From contig JAJDDU010000131.1 in the NCBI GenBank assembly GCA_029260155.1, positions 1 to 20,058 on the forward strand: 20,058 bases of DNA, written 5' to 3'. The translations under genes were made by a program, and so were the position numbers. The notes below the pieces were generated by a model. It did no database searches and had not been told where the DNA came from. It saw only the letters and a list, made by a program, of their open reading frames with translations. Source of the stretch: Phycisphaerae bacterium (GTDB taxonomy: Bacteria; Planctomycetota; Phycisphaerae; UBA1845). Shown here piece after piece: positions 7,001 through 14,120 of the stretch. The stretch's first letter is position 1. Every line of letters begins with the position of its first letter.

Positions 7001-8682
7001 TTGTTGATGTTGCCGTCGTCATCGTCCAGAACCAGGAAGTCAACAGTGATGTCAGCGGCGATACTCGAACCGCTGTGCATCAAAACCGAGTTGATCGCCA
7101 GGTTCGACAGAATATCGATGTAGGTCCCAGGGTTGGTGATCGCCAACTGGTTCCGCGTGTCCCACACGCAGCCGGACAGCAACTGACCGCAATCGTGGAT
7201 CTCGCTTCCGCAGGTGGAGCACGACCCCGCTGAAAACTGGCAGGAGTTGTCTGCGTTGCGGAGAGACCCGCTGCAACTCCCGAAGAAGCCGAGACCAAGA
7301 CGCGGGTCGTCGAGAATCAGAACGCTCAAAACGTCGCCGAACCCCTCGCCGTACGCGCCCTGCCCGCTGCCGCCCACCGAGACGACGTGGTGACCGAATT
7401 CGTGCTGCACAACCGACGACCAAGCAGTATTCGGAGTCGAACCGCTGGCGGCGCAAAACCGAAGATTGTCCCCTTGATACTGAGCGTTGCCAGGGCAGAA
7501 TCCGGTCGGCGCTTCGTTCACCGTGATGCTGAACTCGGTCTGCCCGGCAATCACTGGATAACTCGGATTGTAGGTCAGTGTAAAATCGCGTGCGATGTTG
7601 GCTTGAACGTACGCATTGACCTCCGCCCGATTGAATTCGCTGGTATTGGCTGAGTTGTGCAGAAAGTTCGCAGGCCCCGGGGGAACCGCGAGCGTCGACA
7701 GCACGGTGCTAGTTCCACCCAGATTGTTGACTACGAATCGTTGGCCGCGAATCGGCGAATCCACTGTGACCTGACCGGATCCGGCGTTGGGAATCACGTA
7801 GTCGCCGCTGATGTCGGCAAACACCTGCGTGGCGCCGATGTTGACCCGCGCGTACGGCATGGTGGTCGGTAATTCAGGTTCACAAACGTCCGTCCCAGGC
7901 CCCGTGGAGGCCATCCCCGTGACATTGCCCGCGACGTCGACGCTCAACAACTGATTTTCCTGGTACAGGATTTGTCCCGTGGCAGCATCGGCCACGAAGA
8001 GCCACTTCTCCGCGTCCCCGTTGACCCGCACGCCGTTGTCCCCGACGAAACGGTACGCCACGGTCGGTGCAACCACCATGTCGTCCACGCCTGCCCAGAT
8101 GACCAATTCGGGCGCGGTAAACTGCGTCAGTGCGAGCACAGTCTCTTTCGCCGTCGCGACACCCTTGGACGAATCACGCACGCCGTTTGCAAGCGGAACA
8201 AACCCGCCCAAGTCCCGCAGACCGTTGGACGCCAGGACCAGCGGATAACCCCGTTCGTTGCGAACAAGAAGCCGTAGATCGGCTCGAAAAACCGGAATCC
8301 CCGATTTCCACTGCGTGTAATAGACCAGCGTAAACTTGTAGCTACCGGTGGCCGCGTCGAACATCACTGGTTGCGTGTGACGCTCATCTGCCAGCGGACC
8401 GCGCGGATCCAGGTCGTCCATACCAACGCCGAAGACTCCCGAGTGAAGGCGCCGAAAACGCTCGGCTGTATCCTCCGGACTCAGTCCGCGCGACAGAGCC
8501 TCGCCGTACACCCGCGTCGTCCGCCCGGCAACTTCCACGAAGCCCGCCTGCGGATGCTGCGCTGAAAACACCGCCATCGCCGCCGATCGGTCGCCCGATT
8601 CCGATTCCGCCCCCGATGACGCCAAAGACATCGCGCCAAACACTGCCACCGCCATTGCAAGACGACCGACGACCGCTTTCAT
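4033..8682 (-). CDS. Secreted M36/fungalysin-like metallopeptidase with jelly-roll, Cys-rich, dockerin-like and cohesin-like tail
   Basis: This gene encodes 1549 residues. The ATG at 8682 gives a signal peptide (MKAVVGRLAMAVAVFGAMSLA...), with a modest GGAG about 8 bases upstream. Residues ~50-95 resemble an FTP propeptide, followed by a PepSY-like stretch. The gluzincin zinc motif is HEFGHH (H427, E428, H431), with the likely third ligand E446 in GEGFGD, as in M36/M4-type enzymes. The H-to-E spacing is shorter than in fungal fungalysins. After the catalytic domain come the DDDDGNINNGTPH segment, a jelly-roll-like adhesion domain (~699-874), 58-residue Cys-rich repeats (903-1068), a cohesin-like domain (~1071-1250), two dockerin-like units (1307-1326 and 1345-1364) and a second cohesin-like domain to the end. 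No membrane anchor is visible. It lies 162 bp upstream of the M43 gene on the same strand and may be co-transcribed with it. Confidence 0.88.
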   Translation of the reverse strand: MKAVVGRLAMAVAVFGAMSLASSGAESESGDRSAAMAVFSAQHPQAGFVEVAGRTTRVYGEALSRGLSPEDTAERFRRLHSGVFGVGMDDLDPRGPLADERHTQPVMFDAATGSYKFTLVYYTQWKSGIPVFRADLRLLVRNERGYPLVLASNGLRDLGGFVPLANGVRDSSKGVATAKETVLALTQFTAPELVIWAGVDDMVVAPTVAYRFVGDNGVRVNGDAEKWLFVADAATGQILYQENQLLSVDVAGNVTGMASTGPGTDVCEPELPTTMPYARVNIGATQVFADISGDYVIPNAGSGQVTVDSPIRGQRFVVNNLGGTSTVLSTLAVPPGPANFLHNSANTSEFNRAEVNAYVQANIARDFTLTYNPSYPVIAGQTEFSITVNEAPTGFCPGNAQYQGDNLRFCAASGSTPNTAWSSVVQHEFGHHVVSVGGSGQGAYGEGFGDVLSVLILDDPRLGLGFFGSCSGSLRNADNSCQFSAGSCSTCGSEIHDCGQLLSGCVWDTRNQLAITNPGTYIDILSNLAINSVLMHSGSSIAADITVDFLVLDDDDGNINNGTPHHNEICTGFGAHGLDCPVIDPIGFTYPNGRPDFALPNVTTDVRVDAVSLGGTPIAGSGTVSHRIGNSGTFTTVSMSEIVANQYIATLPGANCGEDIQYYFSAVAVGGATFTDPPGAPASTFSTISATGTVTILSHDFETNPGWTVSGNATDGQWDRGIPVICSRGDPATDFDGSGRCWLTDNSAANSCNSDVDGGTTTLMSEAINLSGLVAPRVSYARWYSNTAGASPEADVFDVEISGNNGGSWVSLETVGPTGSEVDGGWFVKEFDVSQFVTPGSQTRVRFHASDLGSGSVVEAGVDAFRIWDVVCEPCEDPCDDGNPCTINDVCTGPNSCEGTPVDCSGDGDQCNVASCDLGGGVGNCDTLTPMSNGTVCDDSDACIVGETCQAGTCAGGNPPNCSGLGDQCNVASCDAGGSDGNCDVVTPVGNGTGCEDGDPCTVDDICQSGTCGSGGAPDCSSSGDACNSASCNPGGATGNCDVLSPLPDGISCGVSLICASGECVPDPGNTRVFMTRPGMEASAASSGPTTINMTQGGAVTMEVWLSDTEGQLLGNYQISLAGAATPEAGATGTVVYVDNADPLGCDSLLVDVTDPDWVFFSDQPAPFCSETGLPGGIAFATNLPIGNGHAITLGYLGEFQFAASGDALGTFTLDFIPIGLPPNGGSVLGDESGLDPVYATLQPVNIVVTESIPCVTAADCADQNTDGITDDVCVWWECNAGTCDDIAKIHPSDMGMPLGECPIDDFCNLADALHALTCFAGTNTCDVINIDAGSALGGCTPDGFCNLADALHALTCFAGTNTCSCGPAPEAQHEPNVVGEVTLFSVADDRAVAPGDEVRVRVFMTQQSPPDREQEAVRDSVLVSAYQLHTSVSGGRSGSLELMGIEIEDHKNFVFGDSNDTFDAFNVETGQMLAGLYGGHVEMSGGAYLATFTYRVQGDAAGTFVVDVLHNEANQTMLIGAEQTDKIEVARTAPAVVVVTTGSAGSIR
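4072..5628 (-). repeat. Paralogous tail module, copy B (partner 1-1563)
   Basis: This is the same module as copy A, attached here to an M36-like instead of an M43-like catalytic half. The lengths are 1557 and 1563 bp, so there are very few indels. The copy ends with 12 residues (VVVTTGSAGSIR) whose counterpart in copy A lies off the window. Confidence 0.9.
4595..4765 (-). repeat. Tandem 57-bp dockerin-like repeat pair in the M36 gene (4595-4651 and 4709-4765)
   Basis: These are the same two 57-bp units with the same 114-bp period as in the neighbouring M43 gene. All four copies encode the identical 19 residues FCNLADALHALTCFAGTNT. The linkers between them differ slightly (GGCTPDG here, GDCAPDS in the M43 gene). 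Confidence 0.8.
5479..5976 (-). repeat. 58-residue (174-bp) Cys-rich tandem repeats, about 2.9 copies
   Basis: In the M36-like protein, residues 903-960, 961-1018 and 1019-1068 repeat the pattern xCSxxGDxCNxASCxxGGxxGNCDxxxP followed by a CDDxDxC...C...GTC half. The first two units are exactly 58 residues; the third is cut short where it runs into the cohesin-like domain. The M43-like neighbour keeps only one full unit (from residue 770), so copy number differs between the paralogues. Confidence 0.78.
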
Positions 8683-8790
8683 GTCATGCTCCGATTGGTT
8701 TTGATCCGGGCAGCGCGCGTGACCGTCGCGCGTGCGCTTGAGCTTCGCGAGGAAATCGCTTTCTCAGGCGGGCTCGCTTTTCCTTCACAA

Positions 8791-8819
8791 ATGATACTGT
8801 TATCGGCACGCAACAGCAA
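8791..8819 (-). promoter_or_regulatory. Candidate sigma70-type promoter for the M36/M43 pair
   Basis: On the minus strand TTGCTG (8814-8819) and TATCAT (8791-8796) are separated by 17 bases, matching 3/6 and 5/6 of the consensus. This would give a leader of roughly 100 nt before the ATG at 8682. It is a by-eye match only. Confidence 0.3.
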
Positions 8820-8963
8820 CGCTGGAATCGCAGCGCAACCACGGGGTCGCGCACCGCTGGGTACGTGCACCTTGTGTGGCATGACCACCCAAACGTCGCC
8901 GTGCAACTCGAAATGGGGTGCACACTCCAGCCCGACGAGGTCGCGTACGCTGTAGGAATCGTT

Positions 8964-8969
8964 TATACT
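8964..8969 (+). promoter_or_regulatory. Candidate -10 element for the glycosidase-like gene
   Basis: TATACT matches 5/6 of the -10 consensus and lies about 60 bases before the ATG at 9029. No good -35 is visible at 16-18 bases upstream, so this is weak. Confidence 0.2.
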
Positions 8970-9028
8970 GTCACGCTGGAGGCGGCTGATACCCGCGGCG
9001 AAGTCCGCCCGGGGGAGGAGCGAACTGC

Positions 9029-12000
9029 ATGCATTGGGGACGCGTAACGACGGCGGTCGGTGTATACGCACTGTCATCAGTACTGGCTGGCCCCACGTGC
9101 CGGGCTGATTCGCCGACCTGCGCGAGCGCCACGACACGGCTAACCGAAGACTACTCCTTCATTGTCGCGAACGCAGATTACGACGACGCCGATGGCGATC
9201 CCGAATCCGGGAGTCTCTTCCGCTGGCTGGTGAGCGGTTTTCCCGTCGAATTTGGCGAAGTCGGGGAATTGCTGCTCCTCAACCTCGACGATTCCGTGGC
9301 CGGAACAGGTGGCGAGACGCCGGCGGTGGCCGAGGGAGTCGCATATGAAGCAGGGCGCTGGGGCTCGGCGCTGGCGCTTGAATCCGGCGGGAGTGTACGA
9401 TTTGCGCGCGAGGGAAACCTCGATTTGGACGAAGGCATGATCGAGATGTGGATCGCGCCGCGCGCCGATGGGGACGACCCGGTCTACACCGACCGTTCGC
9501 ATCACCTGTTCCAGTACATCGCCCCCAACGGCGATTTCATCTCCATCACGCAGGACGGCGATACCGGCGTGCTCTTCGCCGGCGGGACGGTGCAAGGCCA
9601 ATGGCAGACAGCATTCAGCAGTGTCGTGACTACACGCGACTGGAACGCCGGCGATTGGCATCATCTGGCGTACACGTTCAGCCAGTCCGGCAACTTCATG
9701 CGCTTGTACGTAGACGGGGTGTGGGTGGCGGACGGCGACGAGGGACAATACCAACCTCCGCCGGCAACCGGCAGCGAGTTCTTCATAGGCAGCGACCCAT
9801 GGTCAAACGAAGCCTACTACCTCATCGACGAGGTTCGCGTGTCGCGGCGCATCGCGACGCGAGAGGAGATCGTCGCCCGTGCAATCCGCGGGCAGCAGCC
9901 CAGGCCATACGAGTTGTGGTTTGCAACTTCGCAGTTGCTGGAAGGTGACGCCACCATACTCACCTTCACCCCGTCCAACAGTGACGAAATGGGGATGCCC
10001 TGCGTAAGCCAACCGATGACCTACCCCGGGATTCCAATCACCGATCCCGACCCGCCGAGCACGATCCTACCGCCAAACACGACCAGTCTTACGCTGTCGG
10101 TGAGGTCGAATTCGCCCACGGAATGCAGGTACGCGATGGCAAGTCCACTCGCGTACGACCAGATGACGCCGTTTGATACCGGGGCAGGGAGTAACTTACA
10201 CGAGACGCTGATAACCAGCATCAATACAGACGCCAACGTAGTCACGCACGTCTATGTGCGTAGCGGAGCATCCCCTGATTTTCTGCTGGACCTGACGTAT
10301 CGTTGCTTGTCGGATGTGAACCCGTCTTATCCGCGGACAGCCAATCTTTGGGGATCGTTGATGTTCCTTCCGCGGGGGATGGAGTACTCGTCGCGCATTG
10401 ACCTTTGGCTGGGGGCGAACTTCAGTCCGAATCAGATTCGCGCGTTGCGCGAGTTGAACCCCGACATACGTGTGCTCACGTCCATCAGCGCCATCGACGC
10501 CAGCGGCTTGCCCGAGGATTTCTACCTGCACGACATCCACGGCAACCGTGTCGAGGTCTGGCCTGGCATACACCGGTTGAATCTGACCAAGGACTACGTC
10601 GCGGAACATCAGGCCGCGTTGGCCTACCGGCGCATCCTCAACAGCGATCTAATGTTCGACGGGTGCTTCTTCGACAACTTCATGACTACGCAGTCGTGGC
10701 AGGACCATGACATCTTCGGCGAACCATTTCTGTACGACCACGATGAAGACGGCGTCGTTGACGATCCCGACGTTTTCGACGCTGCCTGGAAGGCTGGAGT
10801 GTTTCACGAGATCGACCTGTTTCGTGAACTCATGCCCAACGCACTCACCACCGGGCATTCTATGGACATCCTCGAACCCGGGATCGCCCAAGCGTTCAAC
10901 GGCATTGGCATCGGTTTCATGACCGCAAACGTGCTCGAGGGGCTGGCCGAGTTCAGCGACCTGTGGAGCCGCCTGGAAGCATGGCACACGCTCGCTGTCC
11001 CGCCTCATATCACCATGGTGGAGTCGTCACCACAGAACGAGATCGCCTACGGGTATGGCTACGCGCCCTGGAGTGACGTCTCAGCATCGACGTCCGAGTT
11101 CGCCCAATCGTATTACCCGTACGTGAGGTTCGGTCTCACGCTTACGCTGATGCACGACGGCTTCTTCGCGCACGAATTCGGCGATACCTGGCACGGCAAC
11201 GACTGGTGGTACGACGAATTGGATTTCGATCTAGGCCAGCCGTTGGGGGTGGCGCGGTTCGTCCGTCTTGGCGACGAGCAGCCGGAAGAGCTGATTGAAA
11301 ACGGCGGTTTCGAATCGCCAATCGAACCGCCGTGGTATTTGTGGTTCAATGAGGACACCGGCAGTGGGGCGACGCTTTCGCAAGACGCCGGCGACGCAGC
11401 CGAGGGCACCGCGTCGGCGCACATCGCCGTGACCGCCACCTCCGGCGAAGTTTGGGACGCCACCTTCACCCAACTCGATCGAGAATTGACGGCGGCAACC
11501 GAGTACAATGTTGTGTTCTGGGCCAAGGCTGACATCGCCCGAACCATCACGCTCAGCGCTCAGCATGGCGACCCGCCGTTCGACAATCTTGGTCTCTGGG
11601 AAATCGTTGTCATTGGCACTGAGTGGCAGGAGCACACCGTGGAGTTTGTCGCCGGCGAGACCACCAACGCATCGCGACTCCAGCTCATGTTCGGCAGCGT
11701 CGTTGGCACCGTATGGCTAGACGACGTGCGCCTTCGCGAGCGCCAGCCGCACGTGCTCCGCCGGGATTTCACAAATGGTGTCGCGCTGCTCAACCCCGAG
11801 CGCGAACCCTTGACCGTCGACATCGAACCGGGCTACCGCAGGCTCAACGGCGCCCAGGCGCCGCGATGGGAATACATCTCTGATGATGGTGACCTCGAAT
11901 TCTCCGCGATCGGCGACTGGACGGAGGAGGCCTACGACAGCGACGTGTGGCAGGCGGTCGGGCCGTACTACCACGATTGGGGTGATGCCTGTCGGGAGTC

Positions 12001-12703
12001 GGGCGGATCTTCGCAAGACGTTGCCACCTGGAGCCTGACGATACCCGAGCCAGACGCCTACACCATCACGGCGTGGTGGCCGGCTGCGCCTTCATCCGAC
12101 GGGTGGAGCCAAAACGTGGCTTGCGACGTTGTTGTCGGCGGAGAGGTCGTCTTGTCGACGACCGTAAATCAGCGCGCCGGCGGGGACGAGTGGAACATGA
12201 TTGCGGAAGGTGTGTTCCTCACCCCCACGAGCGATGCCCACGTTCGAATGCGTAGCCTCGATGGCGCGCCGTGCATCGCCGACGCCCTGCACATACGATC
12301 CGCGGCCCGGTACAACGACGGCTCGTTGGCATCGCAAGTGACGCTGCAAGCGATGGACGGCATTATTCTTGAGCGCTTCGCCGGTGATTTCGATGACGAC
12401 GGTGATGCCGACGAGGACGATTTCACACAGTTCGCCCTGTGCTTCAGTGGACCGGGTGTTGCCCACGTCGCCGGATGCGCGCCAGGCGATTTTGACAGCG
12501 ACGGCGATGTTGACTGCGCCGACTGGATCCTCTTCGCACAGAACTGGGCAGACCCGCCGATTTTTCTGCCGTGCGCACCTGGCATCCCAGCTGCGAGTCA
12601 CTGGACGCTGCTAACGCTTACGCTCATGCTAACCACCGCAGCCACGGTGATCTTGCGTGTGCGCGTCGCCCCGCGTTGCGAGCGGGGCGATGTCGCGGCA
12701 TGA
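9029..12703 (+). CDS. Secreted multidomain putative glycoside hydrolase with LamG, CBM-like, golvesin-like and dockerin modules and IPTL-CTERM-like anchor
   Basis: The protein has 1224 residues; the ATG has AGGAG at 9016-9020, 8 bases upstream. A signal peptide covers ~1-26 (TCRA|DS). A LamG/concanavalin-like fold (~80-285) is marked by WHHLAYTF, LYVDGVWVA and YLIDEVRVSRR. Residues ~430-745 read as a TIM-barrel putative glycosidase: strand-like IRVLTSIS, then FDGCFFDNF (D544, D549), TTGHS, and YYPYVRFGLTLTLMHDGFF (from 695), resembling hypothetical glycosyl hydrolase families of the GHL15/DUF4015 kind. Then come a CBM4_9-like domain (ENGGFESP, ~754-903), a golvesin-C-like domain (~945-1100, ending CIADALHIRSA) and a dockerin pair (DFDDDGDADEDD from 1120; DFDSDGDVDCAD from 1154). 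The tail IPAASHW (1186-1192), a hydrophobic span and RVRVAPR fit an IPTL-CTERM sorting signal. The substrate is unknown; a polysaccharide is likely. Confidence 0.8.
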   Translation: MHWGRVTTAVGVYALSSVLAGPTCRADSPTCASATTRLTEDYSFIVANADYDDADGDPESGSLFRWLVSGFPVEFGEVGELLLLNLDDSVAGTGGETPAVAEGVAYEAGRWGSALALESGGSVRFAREGNLDLDEGMIEMWIAPRADGDDPVYTDRSHHLFQYIAPNGDFISITQDGDTGVLFAGGTVQGQWQTAFSSVVTTRDWNAGDWHHLAYTFSQSGNFMRLYVDGVWVADGDEGQYQPPPATGSEFFIGSDPWSNEAYYLIDEVRVSRRIATREEIVARAIRGQQPRPYELWFATSQLLEGDATILTFTPSNSDEMGMPCVSQPMTYPGIPITDPDPPSTILPPNTTSLTLSVRSNSPTECRYAMASPLAYDQMTPFDTGAGSNLHETLITSINTDANVVTHVYVRSGASPDFLLDLTYRCLSDVNPSYPRTANLWGSLMFLPRGMEYSSRIDLWLGANFSPNQIRALRELNPDIRVLTSISAIDASGLPEDFYLHDIHGNRVEVWPGIHRLNLTKDYVAEHQAALAYRRILNSDLMFDGCFFDNFMTTQSWQDHDIFGEPFLYDHDEDGVVDDPDVFDAAWKAGVFHEIDLFRELMPNALTTGHSMDILEPGIAQAFNGIGIGFMTANVLEGLAEFSDLWSRLEAWHTLAVPPHITMVESSPQNEIAYGYGYAPWSDVSASTSEFAQSYYPYVRFGLTLTLMHDGFFAHEFGDTWHGNDWWYDELDFDLGQPLGVARFVRLGDEQPEELIENGGFESPIEPPWYLWFNEDTGSGATLSQDAGDAAEGTASAHIAVTATSGEVWDATFTQLDRELTAATEYNVVFWAKADIARTITLSAQHGDPPFDNLGLWEIVVIGTEWQEHTVEFVAGETTNASRLQLMFGSVVGTVWLDDVRLRERQPHVLRRDFTNGVALLNPEREPLTVDIEPGYRRLNGAQAPRWEYISDDGDLEFSAIGDWTEEAYDSDVWQAVGPYYHDWGDACRESGGSSQDVATWSLTIPEPDAYTITAWWPAAPSSDGWSQNVACDVVVGGEVVLSTTVNQRAGGDEWNMIAEGVFLTPTSDAHVRMRSLDGAPCIADALHIRSAARYNDGSLASQVTLQAMDGIILERFAGDFDDDGDADEDDFTQFALCFSGPGVAHVAGCAPGDFDSDGDVDCADWILFAQNWADPPIFLPCAPGIPAASHWTLLTLTLMLTTAATVILRVRVAPRCERGDVAA
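12666..12690 (+). other. GC-rich 9-bp stem-loop over the 3' end of the glycosidase-like gene
   Basis: TCGCCCCGC (12666-12674) and GCGGGGCGA (12682-12690) are perfectly complementary around a 7-base loop. The hairpin sits inside the last codons, 10 bases before the TGA. No U-run follows, so it is either a non-canonical end-of-transcript structure or a coding by-product. Confidence 0.4.
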
Positions 12704-13100
12704 AACGCTGCGTAGTGATCCCGGTTGACCACGTGCAGGTTTCCAGCAGCCCATCATTGTTGCAGTCGCCGAACGCGGCGCTGGCTGCTTGCCGCCGCCC
12801 AATCACTCCCGAACGATGCGCCGGCCTCGCGCAAGTCCGATATTTCGCCTCCGAGACCGATGTGCGTGGGTACGCCGCTTGCTCCCCCGAACGGCCCCCG
12901 ATTGACTGTGAAACCACCGCAATACGCCCTGTGGAACCGATTCCGGACCAGCCCCAGAGCCCCATGCGAGTGTGAATTGGACCCTCGACTGGTTTTTTTG
13001 GCAGGGCGTCTTGATTCTGCTGTGAAATCTGATAGGTTCTGGCATTGCGCTTTTGTGCAGGATTTCGGATAGGTCTACCTAGAGGTCAGGAGTACCGAGC
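12704..13100. other. 397-bp intergenic region before rpsB
   Basis: No gene with a ribosome site is seen. The minus strand at 12735-12773 reads FGDCNNDGLLETC, reminiscent of a dockerin-type loop, and may be a remnant. Near 12992 there is a run of seven T, followed by TTGATT-16-TAGGTT-like elements around 13010-13037 that could be an rpsB promoter, though the match is poor. The rpsB ribosome site lies at its right end. Confidence 0.5.
13088..13092 (+). promoter_or_regulatory. Ribosome binding site fixing the TTG start of rpsB
   Basis: AGGAG lies 8 bases before TTG at 13101. No in-frame ATG or GTG lies close by upstream, and the S2 homology (VRQLVDSGIHFGHR) begins within five residues, so TTG is the best start. 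Confidence 0.75.
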
Positions 13101-13952
13101 TTGGCATCGGAGTTAGTTCGTCAACTGGTCGATTCGGGGATTCATTTCGGCCATCGAGTAAGTCGCTGGAACCCGAAGATGCGCCCGTACATCTTCGGTA
13201 AGCGTAACCTGATCCACATTATCGACATCCGCGAGACGGTTAAGGGCCTGCTGCGCGCCAAACGGTTCATCGCACAAACGGTGGCCAAGGGTCAGGATGT
13301 CCTGTTCGTAGGCACCAAACGGCAGGCCCGTGACTGCATCCGCAAGCATGCCGAGGGCGTAACCATGCCCTGGGTCGCCGAGCGCTGGCTGGGTGGCACA
13401 CTGACCAACTTCCGCACGATCCGTTCGCGATTGGCACGCCTCGAAGAACTGGAAACCGCCGAGGCCGATGGTACCGCGACTCAATTCAGCAAGAAGCAAC
13501 GCTCCCGCAACACGCGGGAACGCAAGAAAATCGATCGCAACTTGGCGGGCATTCGCAAAATGTCCAAGCTGCCCGGCGTGCTGGTGATTATCGACACGCA
13601 CCGCGAGACCAACGCGCTGCGCGAGGCGAGGGCACTCGGTATTACCACGATTTGCCTCATCGACACGGACTCCGACCCCGACTTCGCGGATATTCCCATT
13701 CCGGGCAACGACGACGCGATTCGGTCCATCGACTGCATTCTCGGCCATCTTGCCGGTGCGGTGGAGGAGGGGCGGCGCGCCCAAACCACGGTCGCCGTTG
13801 AATCGCCAGACGCTCCGAAGAAACGCTCGCAGCGCGGCGTCACCGCGCGTGCGACCGATGGGCAGGCCGCCGAGGGGGGTTCTGGGGCCGAGTTGTCCGA
13901 CGCGGCTTCGGGTTCGTCCGATGTCGCCGCGCCAGCCATACCGGAGTCGTAG
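13101..13952 (+). CDS. rpsB: 30S ribosomal protein S2
   Basis: S2 is a late-assembling small-subunit protein located between head and body of the 30S, needed for S1 binding. The 283-residue product shows family signatures throughout: SGIHFGHRVSRWNPKMRPYIFG, VGTKRQARD, AERWLGGTLTNFRTI, KLPGVLVIIDTHRE, and IPIPGNDDAIRSI near the end of the core. It starts with TTG. Residues from ~235 onward form a hydrophilic Ala/Ser/Thr-rich extension (PKKRSQRGV... to PES) absent from the ~240-residue E. coli protein and probably disordered. It heads the conserved rpsB-tsf-pyrH-frr cluster and is 168 bp upstream of tsf, a gap long enough for separate control. Confidence 0.97.
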   Translation: MASELVRQLVDSGIHFGHRVSRWNPKMRPYIFGKRNLIHIIDIRETVKGLLRAKRFIAQTVAKGQDVLFVGTKRQARDCIRKHAEGVTMPWVAERWLGGTLTNFRTIRSRLARLEELETAEADGTATQFSKKQRSRNTRERKKIDRNLAGIRKMSKLPGVLVIIDTHRETNALREARALGITTICLIDTDSDPDFADIPIPGNDDAIRSIDCILGHLAGAVEEGRRAQTTVAVESPDAPKKRSQRGVTARATDGQAAEGGSGAELSDAASGSSDVAAPAIPES

Positions 13953-14070
13953 GCCCGGTTTTGGGGCATCGGTGAGTTGCCCGGCGACTCTCCGTCGGAT
14001 CGTGGCGAGCTGTGCAGCTGGCACGCGAATCACAACACGACGTGCATCCTGAGAGTGAACAAGAATCACA

Positions 14071-14105
14071 GGCGGTGGTGGTCTAGTCGAAACCGCCGAA
14101 CTAGA
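14071..14105 (+). promoter_or_regulatory. Two overlapping hairpins just upstream of the tsf ribosome site
   Basis: GGCGGT (14071-14076) can pair with ACCGCC (14092-14097), and TCTAGT (14082-14087) can pair with ACTAGA (14100-14105). The arms interleave, so only one hairpin can form at a time. The second ends 2 bases before the GGAG at 14108-14111. This could modulate tsf translation. It is by-eye pairing with no conservation data. Confidence 0.3.
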
Positions 14106-14120
14106 ACGGAGATGTGAACG

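Larger units (their letters stand above)
8683..9028. other. 346-bp divergent intergenic region
   Basis: This region lies between the minus-strand M36 gene and the plus-strand glycosidase-like gene, so both must have promoters in or near it. Candidate -10 elements exist in each direction (listed separately). Open frames cross the region, but none has a ribosome site or recognisable protein content. Confidence 0.6.

Noticed and set aside
8679..9137. 152-codon minus-strand open frame across the divergent spacer
   Set aside because: It overlaps the start of the plus-strand gene with a strong ribosome site, and shows no recognisable protein pattern and no ribosome site of its own.
13113..14069. 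318-codon minus-strand open frame opposite rpsB
   Set aside because: It overlaps a certain rpsB gene, has no ribosome site, and has the composition expected from the complement of GC-rich coding DNA.
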